From Rhynchopus sp. YZ270_cl-10 (taxonomy: Eukaryota; Euglenozoa; Diplonemea; Diplonemida; Diplonemidae), in the NCBI GenBank assembly GCA_964035575.1, contig OZ037894.1:372001-436000 (forward strand): a stretch of 64,000 nucleotides of DNA, written 5' to 3'. The notes under the pieces were generated by a model. The model saw only the letters and a program-made list of their open reading frames with translations, had not been told where the DNA came from and ran no database searches. Numbering within the stretch: the stretch's first letter is position 1; each line of letters opens with the position of its first letter. The translations under genes were made by a program, and so were the position numbers. Below are positions 10,451 to 21,249 of this stretch, piece by piece.

Positions 10451-11333
10451 AAAACAAAAACAACGGCGAAGGGAGGCGGTTTTGCTTCATTGCATGGGAT
10501 GTGGCTGCACGTCCCATCAACGCACCCCCACTCAGCGTCCTTTGTTTACCATTTTTCAGAAAAATATAATTGAAACCTTGTTGCGATGTGCTCCTGCATT
10601 GAAAGTATTTGAATCTATTGTTTTTTTTGTGCGTTTTTTATTATGAGGTGCATCTTGTTTGTGGAAAGCAGCTTCGTTTTGGAAAGGCGGTGTTTTTTTA
10701 TTATTATTGTACTGCCGCCACCGCCCCCCCCCCAGTGATCGCCCCCATCTCTGATCTTCCAAGTTTTGTTTTTGCAACACCCAACAAGAGTGCAACTCTC
10801 CAGGGGGGTTCGCTAACATATAGAACAGCAATCTTCGTTCCCAGAGGCGGTTTTTTCTCTTTTCTCCATTTTTTTTTTTTTGACGTTTGCACTTTCAACT
10901 TTTTCCCCCTTCAACTTAACTTTGTTGAAGATGTGTGTGTGTGTTTGTGTGTGCACGGGAGAGGCAGGCATTCATCTTTCAACGTCACTTTGTTTCGTGA
11001 AATCATTGGTGCCACTGTGGCTAAGACGCCGAGCACCATCCTTCAATTACAACACCCCTTAGAGCCGTAGTGTAGTGTACCAAAAAAAAAATCTTTCCTG
11101 AATGGGATACCCCCTTTCTGGCGCTTCTAACCAAGCTACAACCAAGTGTATCAGGCACGATTTGCCCCTGTTTAGTCATTTTGTTTTTTTTTTTTCCCCT
11201 TCGAAACTATGTTTAATGAGTTACGCCATCAGGCGTACGTCCTGTGCATCCCGTTGTGTGGTCTTTTAGTCAAAATATTGGTTATCCGTGTAGATACCAA
11301 GAGGTGCTCCATGATTGTTGTGTCTTTTCTTTC

Positions 11334-11378
11334 GTGTGCACTGTGAGGCACATTCATTATTTTAGCTTTTCCTTCTTT
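11334..11378 (+). repeat. Gene-strand hairpin element (GTGTGC type)
   Basis: Stem GTGTGC (11334-11339), loop ACTGTGAG, stem GCACAT (11348-11353), then TCATTATTTTAGCTTTTCC. Same architecture as the CTAAGC-type elements with a different paired stem. Confidence 0.7.
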
Positions 11379-11507
11379 TAATTCAAAGACGTTGTCAATT
11401 TGAAAGAGGAGACGCTGATGGACAGTCCTTGTCTTTCTTTTCAAGCTTAGATGGGAATATTTTTATTGATCCCTCCTCCTATGCTATCAATTTATTGAAT
11501 GCATATG

Positions 11508-11565
11508 TGGTGTTCCGCAAACACCTGTCAAGGACATGTCAATATAGGCCCCCTCCGGAACACCA
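11508..11565 (+). mobile_element. 58-bp inverted-repeat mini-element with 5-bp target duplication
   Basis: Perfect 10-bp terminal inverted repeats TGGTGTTCCG / CGGAACACCA, flanked by ATATG on both sides (11503-11507 and 11566-11570). The flanking repeat is seen uninterrupted (GCATATGTTGAAATA) at 16109-16123 and 62647-62661, which are natural empty sites. A 73-bp relative lies at 61187-61259. Ends are TG...CA with 5-bp duplication; a tiny DNA transposon derivative seems likelier than a solo LTR because of the length and long inverted repeats. Confidence 0.85.
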
Positions 11566-11595
11566 ATATGTTGAAATACATTTAAAGCGTAGCTG

Positions 11596-11637
11596 ATGTG
11601 TGCACGAGAGACACATTCATCTTTCAAGCTTTCTTTT
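11596..11637 (+). repeat. Gene-strand hairpin element (ATGTGT type)
   Basis: Stem ATGTGT (11596-11601), loop GCACGAGAG, stem ACACAT (11611-11616), then TCATCTTTCAAGCTTTCTTT. Loop and tail match the family; the stem differs from the CTAAGC type but remains fully paired. Confidence 0.85.
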
Positions 11638-12882
11638 AAAAGACTTTATTCTTAATAAGACTTTGTCTTTGAACCTGCTCATAGACACAGAGCTTCTGCT
11701 ACGCCGGAACGGCTAATTCGCACTCTGTACCCGGCGGTGTATCTTCCGGGGTTCCTGTGAAGTGTCTTAGTTATCCCACCAGGAGAGAAGGAATGTTTTA
11801 CGCACGGTTGTGTGTCCCTTTTTTTACCACCTTCAATAGAGTTTTCTTTAAGGTGGCTATGGAATCTTATCATTTTTGTTTTGTTGCTTTTTTTTTTGAT
11901 GCTGTCTGAGCCCACAGCAGAGCGTTTTTTTTTTTTTGTTTACAAGGCTTAGGTTTCACCTAAACTTTTCGTTGTTCTCAGACTTCTCATTTTGGCTTTC
12001 TGATGCCGTGTTTTATGCTCAAAAAGACCCATCGTGAAGGGAGGATGGATGGGTCCTGAGTCATAAAAATCATAGTAAGGGCTGGGTTTTGCCAAACTCG
12101 ACAGCGAGTTATCACCAGCATTCTGCATACATTTTACATAAAATGTGCTATGTCTAGTGTGTATCTCGTGTATACTCTTCTCCCCCCCCCCAGCCGAAAG
12201 AAAGAAAAAAATTCACTTCACTAGCTAACTTACTATCCGGTTTTTTGTCCTCTTCCTTTTTTTTCTAGTTTTTTTTTTTTTTGGATGGTGTGGGGTGGGT
12301 GATTTCACGCTTACCTTTTGGTAATGCAAAAAGACACAACAAAACGTAAAGTACCCCCTCTCATTTTGTCCCCTATTTTTTTTTTTTGCTCATGCTCGAA
12401 CACTACATCGTGCCAAAGAATCACAAAATTGGACAAGGAAAACTACCTTATCCCGGACAACCTTGTTACGCAAAAAAAAGACGACAAATCCACATTACAA
12501 AGCTGCTGAACGATCGTTGTATCTATCAGAACTACTAGACACATCCAACCAGACGTAACACACTTAGCTTTTGTCTTTCAAAAAAAAAAAAAACTTTTTT
12601 GTTTCTTTGATATGCACGAGAATCGCATTCAATATTTCATCTTCTCTTTCTTCCATGCTCCATCACGACACCGACCCAAAAAGCCTGTCAGAATCACAAT
12701 CCTTTTTTCATTTCAATCCTCCTCTCTCTCCTCCCCTACCAAACCCCCCCAGAACACACCACACACCCCTCCCATATACACTAAACAATGGGACTTCTTC
12801 GGTAACACTCTAGAAAACCAATTTCCTTTTTTTTTTTTTCAGTTTTTTTTTTCCTATTCTCTTTCTGTATAGAACACATATA

Positions 12883-15644
12883 ATGCCTGGGTGGTTGGAT
12901 GAACATGCCTCCCCACCACCACGACAAGGTGCCGGATTGTACCCTTCTTCTTCTTCTTCACATCGAGCGTCTCATGATAGCACCTCCCCGGGGAGTGCTT
13001 ATGTTGAAGGGAGTTTTGCCGCAGCACGCCCGGGGAGTCCGAATGCATTGCTACGCCGTGCGTTTGAAAGAGCGTTTAACCGTCCTGCGCCAGCTGGTGT
13101 GCGCATTCATGACGGATGGGATGAGCTCACCAGACGCCACCAAAGCCGTTCACCGCCTCGCCACCACCCCCACCCCCTCCCCCTCACCCACCCCCACCCA
13201 CCACAACGGGAGTTTCTCTTTGTAGGATCGTCTTCTCTCGGAGCTGTGGCAGTGCACAGTGCTGGAGTCATCCTCTCCTCGGATACCTCCGCGTCGACTA
13301 CGATTCCTGCAGAGACAATAGTAGAGCTGGCAGTGGAGGATGGGGTGGTCACTGTGGTGACGTCAACAGGGAGGATCCAGCTTGAATTTAGTGGTGGAAA
13401 TGCGAAGGGGTTTGTAGAAGCGGTGCGAGGGGCGACAGAGGCAGCAGTGGGGGTACCCTGTACGGTGCGAAGTGAATGGCGGGGTGGGGGTGGGGGTGGG
13501 GGTGGTGTGCAAAATGGTGGTGGGGTAACCGCAGTATGCGATCTGCTATTAGAAGGGATGGGAGCAGGAATGCCAGAACGTATAGGGGAGTTGCTGGAAG
13601 AGCTGCACAGTCGTCTGAATGGGCAACAGCAGAGCGGTTTTGTTGACAACATAACGCATTTCATAGAACGCCACAAAAACCTTGAAAACCCCACAAAGAG
13701 CGGTACAAATGGTGTGCAAAACAGAACAGAGGTGCCAAAGGTGGAGCAGAAGTGGGCGATACCCCCTTCATCACCACCGCCAGCATCGCTATCGGGCAGC
13801 ACTCCGTCACTCGATGGGAATAAAAGTGTTGTGGCTGTGCCGGTGAAGCCCGTGGGGTTGAACAGTGGTGGAGGGGGAGGTGGTGGTGGTGTCGGTGGTG
13901 GCAGCAGTGAGCTTCTTGCAGCTCCCGCAGCGGCGATGGTGTTGGGTGGTGGTGGTGGTGGTGGTGGTGGTGGAGGGAAAGCAGGTGGCACCGTTGCAGT
14001 TCCTCCACGTGCGATATTCCTCCCAAAACCAAAGGGCGACGCAGTGCGAATAGACTTCCTCACCCCGCCACACCACTGCGCAGCAACGATAGAAGCACTG
14101 GAGAAGGGTCTCCAGTATTCGGTATGGAAGAGGACAGGGAAAGAGAGGGAGAGGGGGAAGGGGAAATAATTACGTCACTGGTGAGATGTTGCAGCGGCAA
14201 CCGCTAGCACAAAGCGGTTCCTGGTCTTTGTTTCTTTTTTTGCACCTCGTCTTTGCAACCAGTCTCTGAAAGTTAAAAATTGGAGCCTGGAAAGTGTATC
14301 TGCACTGTTCCAAGAAGTTACGAAAATGAGGGGTTGCTTACGACTATTCTTGATACCACCGCTACCCTCACCACCACTGCCCCACACAGCTCGACAACGT
14401 CGACCCAAAAGGCCCATTAAACTGCATCATCTACGACGGACTCGCGCGTCTGTGGGTATGAAAATTTTTCGCAAGACCGGTGGTGGTGGTCCAACTCTCT
14501 CTTCTCCACTACATTAAGGAGAGGAGCCTTGTACGCGAATGTACATCCTTTCGAAACACTTCGAGAATACGGTACAAAAGCGTCGGTCATGGCCACCGAT
14601 TGGCGACAGTGGGTTTCAATATTTACGCCTTTTTTTTTTCTTTTTCCAGTTTGCGCTGTATATGGCCATATATGGTGAGACATTTGCACTTTCTACTTTC
14701 TCTCTTTTCCCCTTCAAACCCATCATTTTTTTTTTTACAGTTTCCGGAGTTGGGTGTGTCCCTGTCGCTGCCGAAGGACAAATCGCAGTGGATGATATTG
14801 GGTACATTGCGGGAGCTGTGCATTGCGAGTGGAACGGAGCACAACATCCCACCGTCGTTGGAGACCACTGCCGTGACTGTCACGCTGCTACGGTCGTCAC
14901 AGGAGGAGTCCTATGGTGTGTCCCTTGAGGAGAACAGCCTTGTGCTCTCGGATAAGTGTCCCGAGATGTCTCCCGCAGGCAGGGTAGGCATGAACCGCCT
15001 CGTTGGCTGGGTCGTGACGCACTCCAACAAACAACCCGTCACCACCAACGCGGACATCGGGGTGTCGATGAAGCTCAGCGCCCTCTCCCTGTCCCTCCGT
15101 TTGTCGGTATGCTTGCTTCTGGAAAAAGGGAAATACTGCTCATGGGGTTTATGCACGCGAGACACATTCATCTTTTAAGGTTTCTTCTTATAATTTAAAA
15201 TGCGTTGCATTCAAGAGGTCTGCGTGTTGGCAACCTGCATGCAGCTGGGAGGAATGGTGATATGTGTAGGGGGAACGTATAAAACCAATAATGAACACAA
15301 CCCATTACAGCGTCCTCGGTGCATCGTGTGCACCCGGCAGGATAGGCAAGGAGAGTTCCGGAAGTCAGGCTTCAAATGCAAAGAGTGTTTCGGGAAGAAA
15401 CAGTATGTTACCACCCCGCCCCCGTTCCTCAACAAAAAAAAACAGTGTGGAAAAAGCTTCGGTTTAAGACATCAATGGGTAGGCCTGGGGGTGTGGGTAA
15501 CTTTGGGATGGGCTAGAGGGTTTATGAATTTTCACATTATTTTATATGTGTCAACATTTTGTCAAACCTGTCTTTTTCTTTTTTCTTATGAATCTAATTT
15601 CTTATTACAGTGGCGCAGCGAGCCCGGAGTCCAGCACTAAGTAG
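12883..15644 (+). CDS. PDZ-like domain protein with C-terminal CxxC pair (five exons)
   Basis: Proposed exons 12883-14121, 14390-14455, 14741-15106, 15311-15402 and 15611-15644; 598 residues. The first three introns are phase 0 and the last phase 2, with donors GTATGG, GTATGA, GTATGC and GTATGT. Residues 1-110 are Ser/Pro/His-rich. Residues ~110-190 form a beta-rich domain (FLFVGSSSLGAVAVHSAGVI onward) that could be PH-like. Gly and Pro runs follow at ~200-380. The third exon has a PDZ-like fold signature: YGVSLEENSLVLSDKCPEMS, then RLVGWVVTHSNKQPV and ADI. The end carries CIVC and CKEC, a likely four-Cys zinc site, closing with SPESSTK. The second exon (LDNVDPKGPLNCIIYDGLAR) is short but in frame on both sides. 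Role unknown; PDZ domains usually bind C-terminal peptides. Exon choice was made by eye. Confidence 0.68.
14297..14328 (+). repeat. Partial repeat B inside intron 1 of PDZ-like gene
   Basis: TCTGCACTGTTCCAAGAAGT TACGAAAATG matches the 3' half of repeat B. It lies in the intron before the 66-nt second exon. Confidence 0.5.
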
Positions 15645-17947
15645 CAGCAAGCAGGGTACTGATAACCACACCAGAACGCTTCGTCGTACGCTGCATCAGA
15701 AGAGAGGGATGGATAGAGAAGACATCCACGAATGTCTTGTTGGTCATATATCTGTTTGGAGACACCAGCAGGCTGGGGTGTATGGCTTTAGACGGCACAT
15801 CGGTTATACATTAACATAGGTGTCCTAAAGCAAAACACACGCACCTCTCTCGGAGATGGCGTTCCACCCTCCACGAACCTGGTCAAAAGCATATCTAGCC
15901 CATTAAGGTGATAGTGATTGTGCGCAACTGTGTCAATTTGGTTTTTGTTTAATTTTTTCCTCACTTTGTTTGTTCGTTCTTTTTGTCTGAAAGAAAGAAA
16001 AAACAGCGGTCGTACCGCTTTCTTATAACCAATTTGAAATATATTTCTTAAAAAAAGTTGGGAACATTTTTTTTGTACCTCCTCCTATGCTATCAGTTTG
16101 AATGCATATGTTGAAATACTTTTTTTTGAGTATGCCCATGCGAACATACTCGACTGTTCAAAAACGTGCGTTTCTTTGATGAAAACTTGTCCGATGTGGT
16201 GTGCGCATTCATCTGACAAAGTTTATTCCTTTTTTTTTTCTAGTCAGAAATAAAAAACTAAAGTAGATTTGATATATTTCGTTACGTAGTGAAAAACTCT
16301 GGTTTTTAAGTTGTTTTTTTTTTGGATGCCAACAATACTTCAAACACTCAGTAGTATTGTTCACAGATTTTCCCCCTCCTGACTGTGTACCACACAATTA
16401 TTCGTTACCAGTACCAGGGCGTAGAAATAGTTACCCCCCCCAAAAAAAAAAAAGGAAAATGCCTCCCTTTCCGTGCTTCACACTCCATTTTCTTACACAA
16501 TATCCTCTTCACGAGGGATTGAGTATTTTTTCCCCCCCCACCCTTTGCATGAACTCGACTGAGATGCGTTTAGCACGTTTCAACTGCTCTTTGTTTTCTT
16601 CTCGAAGGGCAGACTTGGGCCGATAACCTCATAGTATCCTCAGGAAGTTTCACTCCCCCAACTCGGATATCACAGTACTTTTTTTTGATCCCGTAAAATA
16701 GTTTCCACAGGAATAGATTTTTCTTCCAAAAAAGCGTCCCCGCCTTTATTAAAGGCGAAGTTCTTGTCTTCCAGGCAGGTTGATGCAAAACGCATAACAT
16801 TATTGTGCCCCCTTCTGAAGGTGATTTGAGCTCATGCTTAGGATCATCTTTACAAATGCTCTTTTTTTCTCTCCCCACTCAGGACTTGTGTGTGTTGCTG
16901 GAAGCGATCAATGAATCACAAGTTTATGCATGTGTCCCCGCCCCATTTTCAAGTAGGGAAGGAGGTCGGGTTGGGACTGTTGAATATTTTTGAGTCTAAG
17001 GGGTGTCCAAAGTTCTTGAAGTATATATCAAGTGCTCCCAAAAAACCCAATACTTTTTTTCGTCAAGTACTTCAAGTGCCATAAAAAATGGGGGAAAAAT
17101 ACTTCAAGTACTTTGGACATCCAATGGTATATGGAATCCCTTAGACCCAAAAATCCTACCATTTTTTTTGACCCTCCAGAAACCCTGATTTGTTTTGTAT
17201 AGGGGGGTACAATGTATTCCCTAGACCCCCTGCGATTGTCTTTCTGTAGAGTCTCTCTCTTTTTTTTTGTACTGTCAGGTGGGGGGGTATCGGTCGATGC
17301 AACAAAACGTGAACGAACAGAAAGAAAAAAAAATTGCCCTCCTAAAAAAAGGCACCAAAACGTGCTGATGAAATAGCGAGGGGAGGTCCGGAAAACACCG
17401 CATCGCATAGCCAAGACTTTTTGCGCATCGGAAGATATGGGGTGCTGTGTTTTTCTTCTGAACTTCCTTCGCATCTGCTTCCTCTTCAACGATTACATGT
17501 TGGGATAGTGCAGCCTCCCGGTGTGGAAGCGTCTCTTTCTCCCTCCTTATTTTTTTTTAAAGATACTGAGCGCCTTTCGTGTGTACAATGGTTATAGGTT
17601 GCCAAAAGCAAATCTATCCTCGTCAGGGCCACATTCATATTTTTTTCTGTCACGATTTCTATTTTATTTTTTCTGTTGGGGTTCGATAACCCGTGCCCTG
17701 TGTCCAATGAATGGGCGGTTTGCACTTTGCAACTCTTTATGCTTTTATATTTGGGGTGGGTTACACACTGTGGCTTAGGTTCATCTTACAAACCCCCTTT
17801 TTTTCATTGTTTTCCACTCTAAAAGAATGTGTACCATTCGTATTGGAGGGTTCACGTGTCCATTCTTCTCTCCTCGTCACTTTCATGTGTCCTCGTTTGT
17901 CGTGACGTTCTTTCTCCTTTTTAATAAGCAGTACGTATTTTTAGGGG
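15645..17947 (+). other. Intergenic region, no gene supported
   Basis: Contents: an uninterrupted copy of the mini-element target (16080-16123); a degenerate hairpin element at 16193-16230; a class-3-like stretch at 16560-16600; a degenerate CTAAGC-type copy at 16818-16865 and another at 17771-17805; and a GGGGTTCGATAACCC motif at 17677-17691 shared with 45052-45068. A frame at 15611-15819 stays open but belongs to another phase of the PDZ gene's last exon and shows no family match. Confidence 0.5.
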
Positions 17948-18524
17948 CATGGCTCTCGCCGGGGGGTGATCGGGTTTTAAATCACCCAAAAAAAAAAAAA
18001 TTAAAAAAAGAGGGGTGATCCGGGTTTCGGATCACCCCTCCAAAAAAAAAAAAAAAAAAAAAAATCCCAGGGTTGAACCACGGGAGTACCATGGGGAACT
18101 GGGTTGCTGACCGCATCATCCAGTCTGTACCTCAATTTTTTTTTGCCTGCGGCGCCATTTTTCCTTTTTTGCTCCGCAAAAAAGGTTTCGTTGAGTGAGT
18201 ATGTGATGTAAAAGCTAGCTTTTTACACCGTACCTTAATTTTTTTTTCGCCTGCAGCGCCATTTTGTATTATTTTGTTTGCTCCGCAAAAAAAAAGCACG
18301 TACAGTTCCCTATGTTCCCAATGTCCCTGGTCAGCAGTGCTGAAAATTTTTTTGGGCTTAAAAACAAGCTGACCCCAAACGAGGGGAGAAAGCGCCTCGC
18401 CTCCCTGCACTGGCAGGGAGTCGCGCGCGCGAAGCGCGCGCGCGACCGCTTTTACGGGGGAAAAGCTCGGGGACCCCAAATCACCCCCCATTTTGGCCAA
18501 AAGGGGTGATTGGCGAGAGCCCTG
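17948..18524 (+). mobile_element. Nonautonomous hAT-like element with 8-bp target duplication
   Basis: Left end CATGGCTCTCGCC; right end, read inward, CAGGGCTCTCGCC. Both sides carry the identical octamer TTTAGGGG (17940-17947 and 18525-18532), the 8-bp duplication expected for hAT insertion. Subterminal GGTGATCxGG hairpins lie at 17966-17990 and 18013-18040. A GC hairpin with a GAA centre is at 18420-18446. Repeat G (18068-18230) is shared with 57254-57412. No transposase ORF. Confidence 0.88.
18068..18230 (+). repeat. Repeat G, copy 1 (inside hAT-like element)
   Basis: CAGGGTTGAACCACGGGAGT, ACCATGGGGAACTGGGTTGC, ACCTCAATTTTTTTTTGCC and GCTCCGCAAAAAAGG in order. 57254-57412 matches closely over the same length. 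Part of it (TTTGCCTGCGGCGCCATTTT) recurs in degenerate form at 18241-18262. Confidence 0.85.
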
Positions 18525-18584
18525 TTTAGGGGTTTCAAAAAAAAAAAAAAAAGCGTGATTCACAAAAAAAGTGCGATTCCCCAG

Positions 18585-18860
18585 TGCGACGGTCTTGCCA
18601 CAGCCGAGCACGTTTTGTTGTGCAATTCGCCAGCACACCGACGTGCCCTATCACGTTTCGCAGACATAGAGAAGGTCTACCCCTCTCCCCCGACAGTACA
18701 CACAGTGTTGCGAGATTTTGCTATGCGGCGCCCCCCCACGCTTATGATGGTGTGCGAGCGGATGAAAGTGCAGGAGGCCGACGATGTGAGGATGTCTGAG
18801 TGGTGTGACGGTCTCCACAAATGGCTCATGCTACGAGTGGAGTTCCGGGAACGAATATGA
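18585..18860 (+). pseudogene. Possible LINE C-terminal remnant or orphan 3' exon
   Basis: 91 open codons after a CCCCAG site, beginning CDGLATAEHVLLCNSPAHRR and ending VEFRERI before TGA. The pattern C-x7-H-x3-C followed by AHRRAL resembles the Cys/His tail of non-LTR retrotransposon ORF2 proteins (C...EHxLxxC...R), though the spacing is one residue short of the common H-x4-C. No reverse transcriptase is visible upstream. It could instead be the last exon of an unrecognised host gene. It lies directly beside the hAT-like insertion. Confidence 0.4.
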
Positions 18861-19209
18861 GGTCTTTGTGGGTTTTTGTATAGCTGTGTGACTTAGTGAT
18901 TCAACCCTTCCCCCCTCCGTTACACGCCCCTGCCCACCCCCCTACTTAATAGCTCTCTTCTAAGTCCCTCCCCCCCTTGGCTTCTTTACAACCAGGGTGG
19001 TACTCATGTACCATAACCTACCAACACCCTTCACGCACGCACTCCTGGGAAAATAGTGAAATTCTGTGAAGAAATAAAAGTTGCTCTTTAGGGTTCAGGA
19101 CGGCTGACGTCTATACCTTCTGCAGTACATAGGCTTCGGCCAACTTTGAGTACAGAACTTTGTTCCGTTTTTGGAGCGAAGTGATTGTCGACACAACAAA
19201 AAAATCAGA

Positions 19210-19263
19210 TAGTGGAGCACACTCTAGGGTGGCTACTACTAATACAACCAAGTTTTCAAAAAA
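19210..19263 (+). repeat. Dispersed repeat C, copy
   Basis: AGTGGAGCACACTCTAGGGT, GGCTACTACTAATACAACCA, AGTTTTCAAA. Other copies: 42175-42233 and 53834-53895 (+), 61781-61820 (partial), and 62665-62727 (-). Confidence 0.8.
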
Positions 19264-19267
19264 CGAA

Positions 19268-19340
19268 AGTGGAGATTTGCACAACTGTGGCAACACAAAA
19301 CCGAGGCAACTACCACTACTCCAACAATTTATCAAAAAAA
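19268..19340 (+). repeat. Dispersed repeat B, copy 2
   Basis: GTGGAGATTTGCACAACTGT followed by GGCAACACAAAACCGAGGCA and CCAACAATTTATC. Directly downstream of a repeat C copy. Confidence 0.85.
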
Positions 19341-19804
19341 AAACGAAGATGGGGAGAAAACACGTTGAATAGTTGATATACCTATGAGGGTCTTCATCTC
19401 TTCAAAAGTTTGGGGGGGTTTTTTTCTGTAAAAAAAATACTTTTCATTTTTTTCCTCTCCACACTCACCCTCCTTTTTTTTTTTGTGTGTGTTCCCAGCA
19501 GTGAAGGAAATACGCAATAAAGGCCACGAAAGAAAGACTCTGTAACCCCCCCTCCTCCATCAAATTTGTCACACTGCTGGATTTTGTAGATTCCATGGCA
19601 TGATATATGATTTCAGAACGAACTGACCATAACCACTCCACCCCCTCCACCCCCTTCCGCACACTTTGCGACGTACACCACCACAACACAAAAACCACTC
19701 CACCAACAGAAGCCTCACACAACTCCACACTTGTCCTACCGCCTCTCTTTTTCTTTACCCTCCCCCTCCAACCTCCCCAACCTCCCCCAACCCTCTGCAC
19801 AACC

Positions 19805-21249
19805 ATGCACTGTATCACACGACTCCCCCGCCCCATACTAGGCTCGCTCTCACGACATAACTGCAGAACATCTCTCCTACACTATGCCCCCACCTACCCT
19901 ACCCAATTTGGTTCCCTTCCTCCTCTGAGACAGACACGCTTTGCGTCTCGACCGGCACCTTCTGACCCTTACAATAAGACACGCATTGTGGAGGACGACT
20001 ACGACGAGAAGGAGTTTTCTCCAGGTACCGTCCCATCACCCGCCGCTTCTGTTGCAGGGGCGGAGAGTGTGAAAGGAGGGAAAGATGTGAATGGAGCAGA
20101 GGTAGAGTTCACGCAGGCGGAGGAACCGGATGTGGATGCGACAGGGCTGTGGTCGTACGAAGCGAATTCGTATGAGATTTCGAGGCTGCCAGGTGGGGGG
20201 TACCGATATGAAGAGACATACCCTGAGGAGCATCATGGCCATAGGTCTGCGACTGCGCTGCTGCAGAGATACAACAGCACCCATCCTGCCTGCCCGCCGG
20301 AGTTTGAGGCGCATTACTACGCAAAGATCGACAATGGATCCGGGGAGATGTGGCTCTTCATGTCGCCCCACCTCATCCATTCAGCGTTCCGTCCGACAAA
20401 TGGTGACGAAGAAGAGTTTTACTTCATGGAGAGTGCGCGGGTAGTCTCTCATGAGACCCGGAGAGAGCGCATTGTAAAAGAAATTGAAGACCGAAAAAAG
20501 GAGAAAGCGTTCTTCTCTGAGCACACCATGTCGGTTGATACTTACGCGGTATGTTAACTTCTCTTTAAAAATGGGGGAGAGAGAGAGGGGGAGGCCTGTG
20601 GTGCAGAGAATATGATCTGAGGTGTGGTGTGTGTGTAGGACGACCTTCAAGTTTGTTCAAAATCAATCCATAAAAAAAAAGGAAGGGAGTATGGGGGAAG
20701 TACCGTTTTTGTTGTATTCCGTACGGGGGGGGGAAGAGAGGGAGAGAAGGAGGCTAAGTTTTGCGAGTTTCGGGATTTTTTTTGATAGAAGGTGACTAAG
20801 CACGTGAGGCTTAGGTTCATCTTATAAACTTTTCTTTTGATAAAACAACTTGTTGTCAATTCTAAAAAGATTGGAGGCAGCGCTGCAGGGCAAACAAAAC
20901 GGATTGAAAAAAAAAACAGAAGCTTGCTTGTTTTCTTTGAGTACTCAATTAACCACAACAACCGTACTTCAGTTTAACACATTTTTTCACCTTTTTGTTT
21001 TCCCGGCTTTGAGCGCACAAAAGACCCGATCTTTTTTGTCAAAAAAAACAGTGGAGATTTGCACAACTGTGGCAACACAACCGAGGCAACTACACTACTC
21101 CAACAATTTATCAAAAAAGGTAATAATGTAATGCACAAAAAAAACACCTAATTTTATTTACACCACAGGCGCTATTGGGAACGGCCGTCAGCATCTGTAT
21201 AGGGGCCTTCTTCTACCTTGTTATGCCTTTCTGGGATGACGATTTTTAG
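19805..21249 (+). CDS. Mitochondrial single-pass membrane protein (unrecognised)
   Basis: Exons 19805-20548 and 21169-21249; phase-0 intron GTATGT...CACAG; 274 residues. The start at ATG 19805 gives an Arg-rich, acid-free N terminus (MHCITRLPRPILGSLSRHNC) typical of a mitochondrial presequence. The middle is hydrophilic, with GLWSYEANSYEISRLPGGGY and RYEETYPEEHHGH. The short last exon supplies a transmembrane helix (LLGTAVSICIGAFFYLVMPF) and an acidic end WDDDF. Length, single C-terminal helix and presequence would suit an accessory subunit of a respiratory complex, but no family is recognised. An upstream in-frame extension consists of low-complexity Pro/Thr and is probably UTR. Confidence 0.75.
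20791..20840 (+). repeat. Gene-strand hairpin element (CTAAGC type)
   Basis: Stem CTAAGC (20796-20801), loop ACGTGAG, stem GCTTAG (20809-20814), then GTTCATCTTATAAAC and TTTTCTTTT. Confidence 0.88.
20843..21025 (+). repeat. Dispersed repeat D, copy 1
   Basis: Shares CTAAAAAGATTGxAGGCA, GGGCAAACAAAA, ACAGAAxxxxGCxTGCTT and TTTGAGCGCACAAA with 52793-52990, in the same order and spacing. Diverged but clearly homologous. Confidence 0.7.
21050..21117 (+). repeat. Dispersed repeat B, copy 3
   Basis: AGTGGAGATTTGCACAACTG, TGGCAACACAACCGAGGCAA, CTACACTACTCC and AACAATTTATC. Intronic, same strand as the gene. Confidence 0.88.

Larger units (their letters stand above)
9929..12882 (+). other. Repeat-rich intergenic region, no gene seen
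   Basis: Contents: repeat B at 10384-10450; class-3 motif fragment at 10881-10900 (GTTTGCACTTTCAACTTTTT); hairpin elements at 11334-11378 and 11596-11637; the 5-bp-TSD mini-element at 11508-11565; and a degenerate CTAAGC-type copy near 11941. A segment at 11690-11820 is richer in G+C than its surroundings but has no supported ORF or RNA fold that I can name. Confidence 0.55.
18861..19804 (+). other. Spacer with repeats C and B before mitochondrial gene
   Basis: Repeat C (19210-19263) is followed at once by repeat B (19268-19340), suggesting that both derive from one longer element. A long C/T-rich tract at about 19735-19800 precedes the next ATG and would suit trans-splicing. No other gene is seen. 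Confidence 0.55.
20549..21168 (+). other. Intron packed with dispersed repeats
   Basis: Holds a canonical hairpin element (20791-20840), repeat D (20843-21025, related to 52793-52990) and repeat B (21050-21117) in a row. Together these make up roughly half of the intron. Confidence 0.75.

Noticed and set aside
15611-15819. Open frame continuing past the PDZ-like gene's last exon
   Set aside because: It needs a different splice phase from exon 4, which joins in phase 2 and stops at 15642-15644.
17677-17700. GGTTCGATAACC resembling a tRNA B box (also at 45052)
   Set aside because: No A box, acceptor stem or cloverleaf can be built upstream; it is part of a dispersed class-3-type repeat.
18068-18125. 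Minus-strand GGTTCAACCCTGGG as a tRNA-derived SINE promoter
   Set aside because: The T-arm does not pair properly and no A box is at the right distance; the segment is an internal module of the hAT-like element.
17940-18532. TTTAGGGG as telomeric repeat
   Set aside because: Only one octamer on each side of the element; it is a target-site duplication, not an array.
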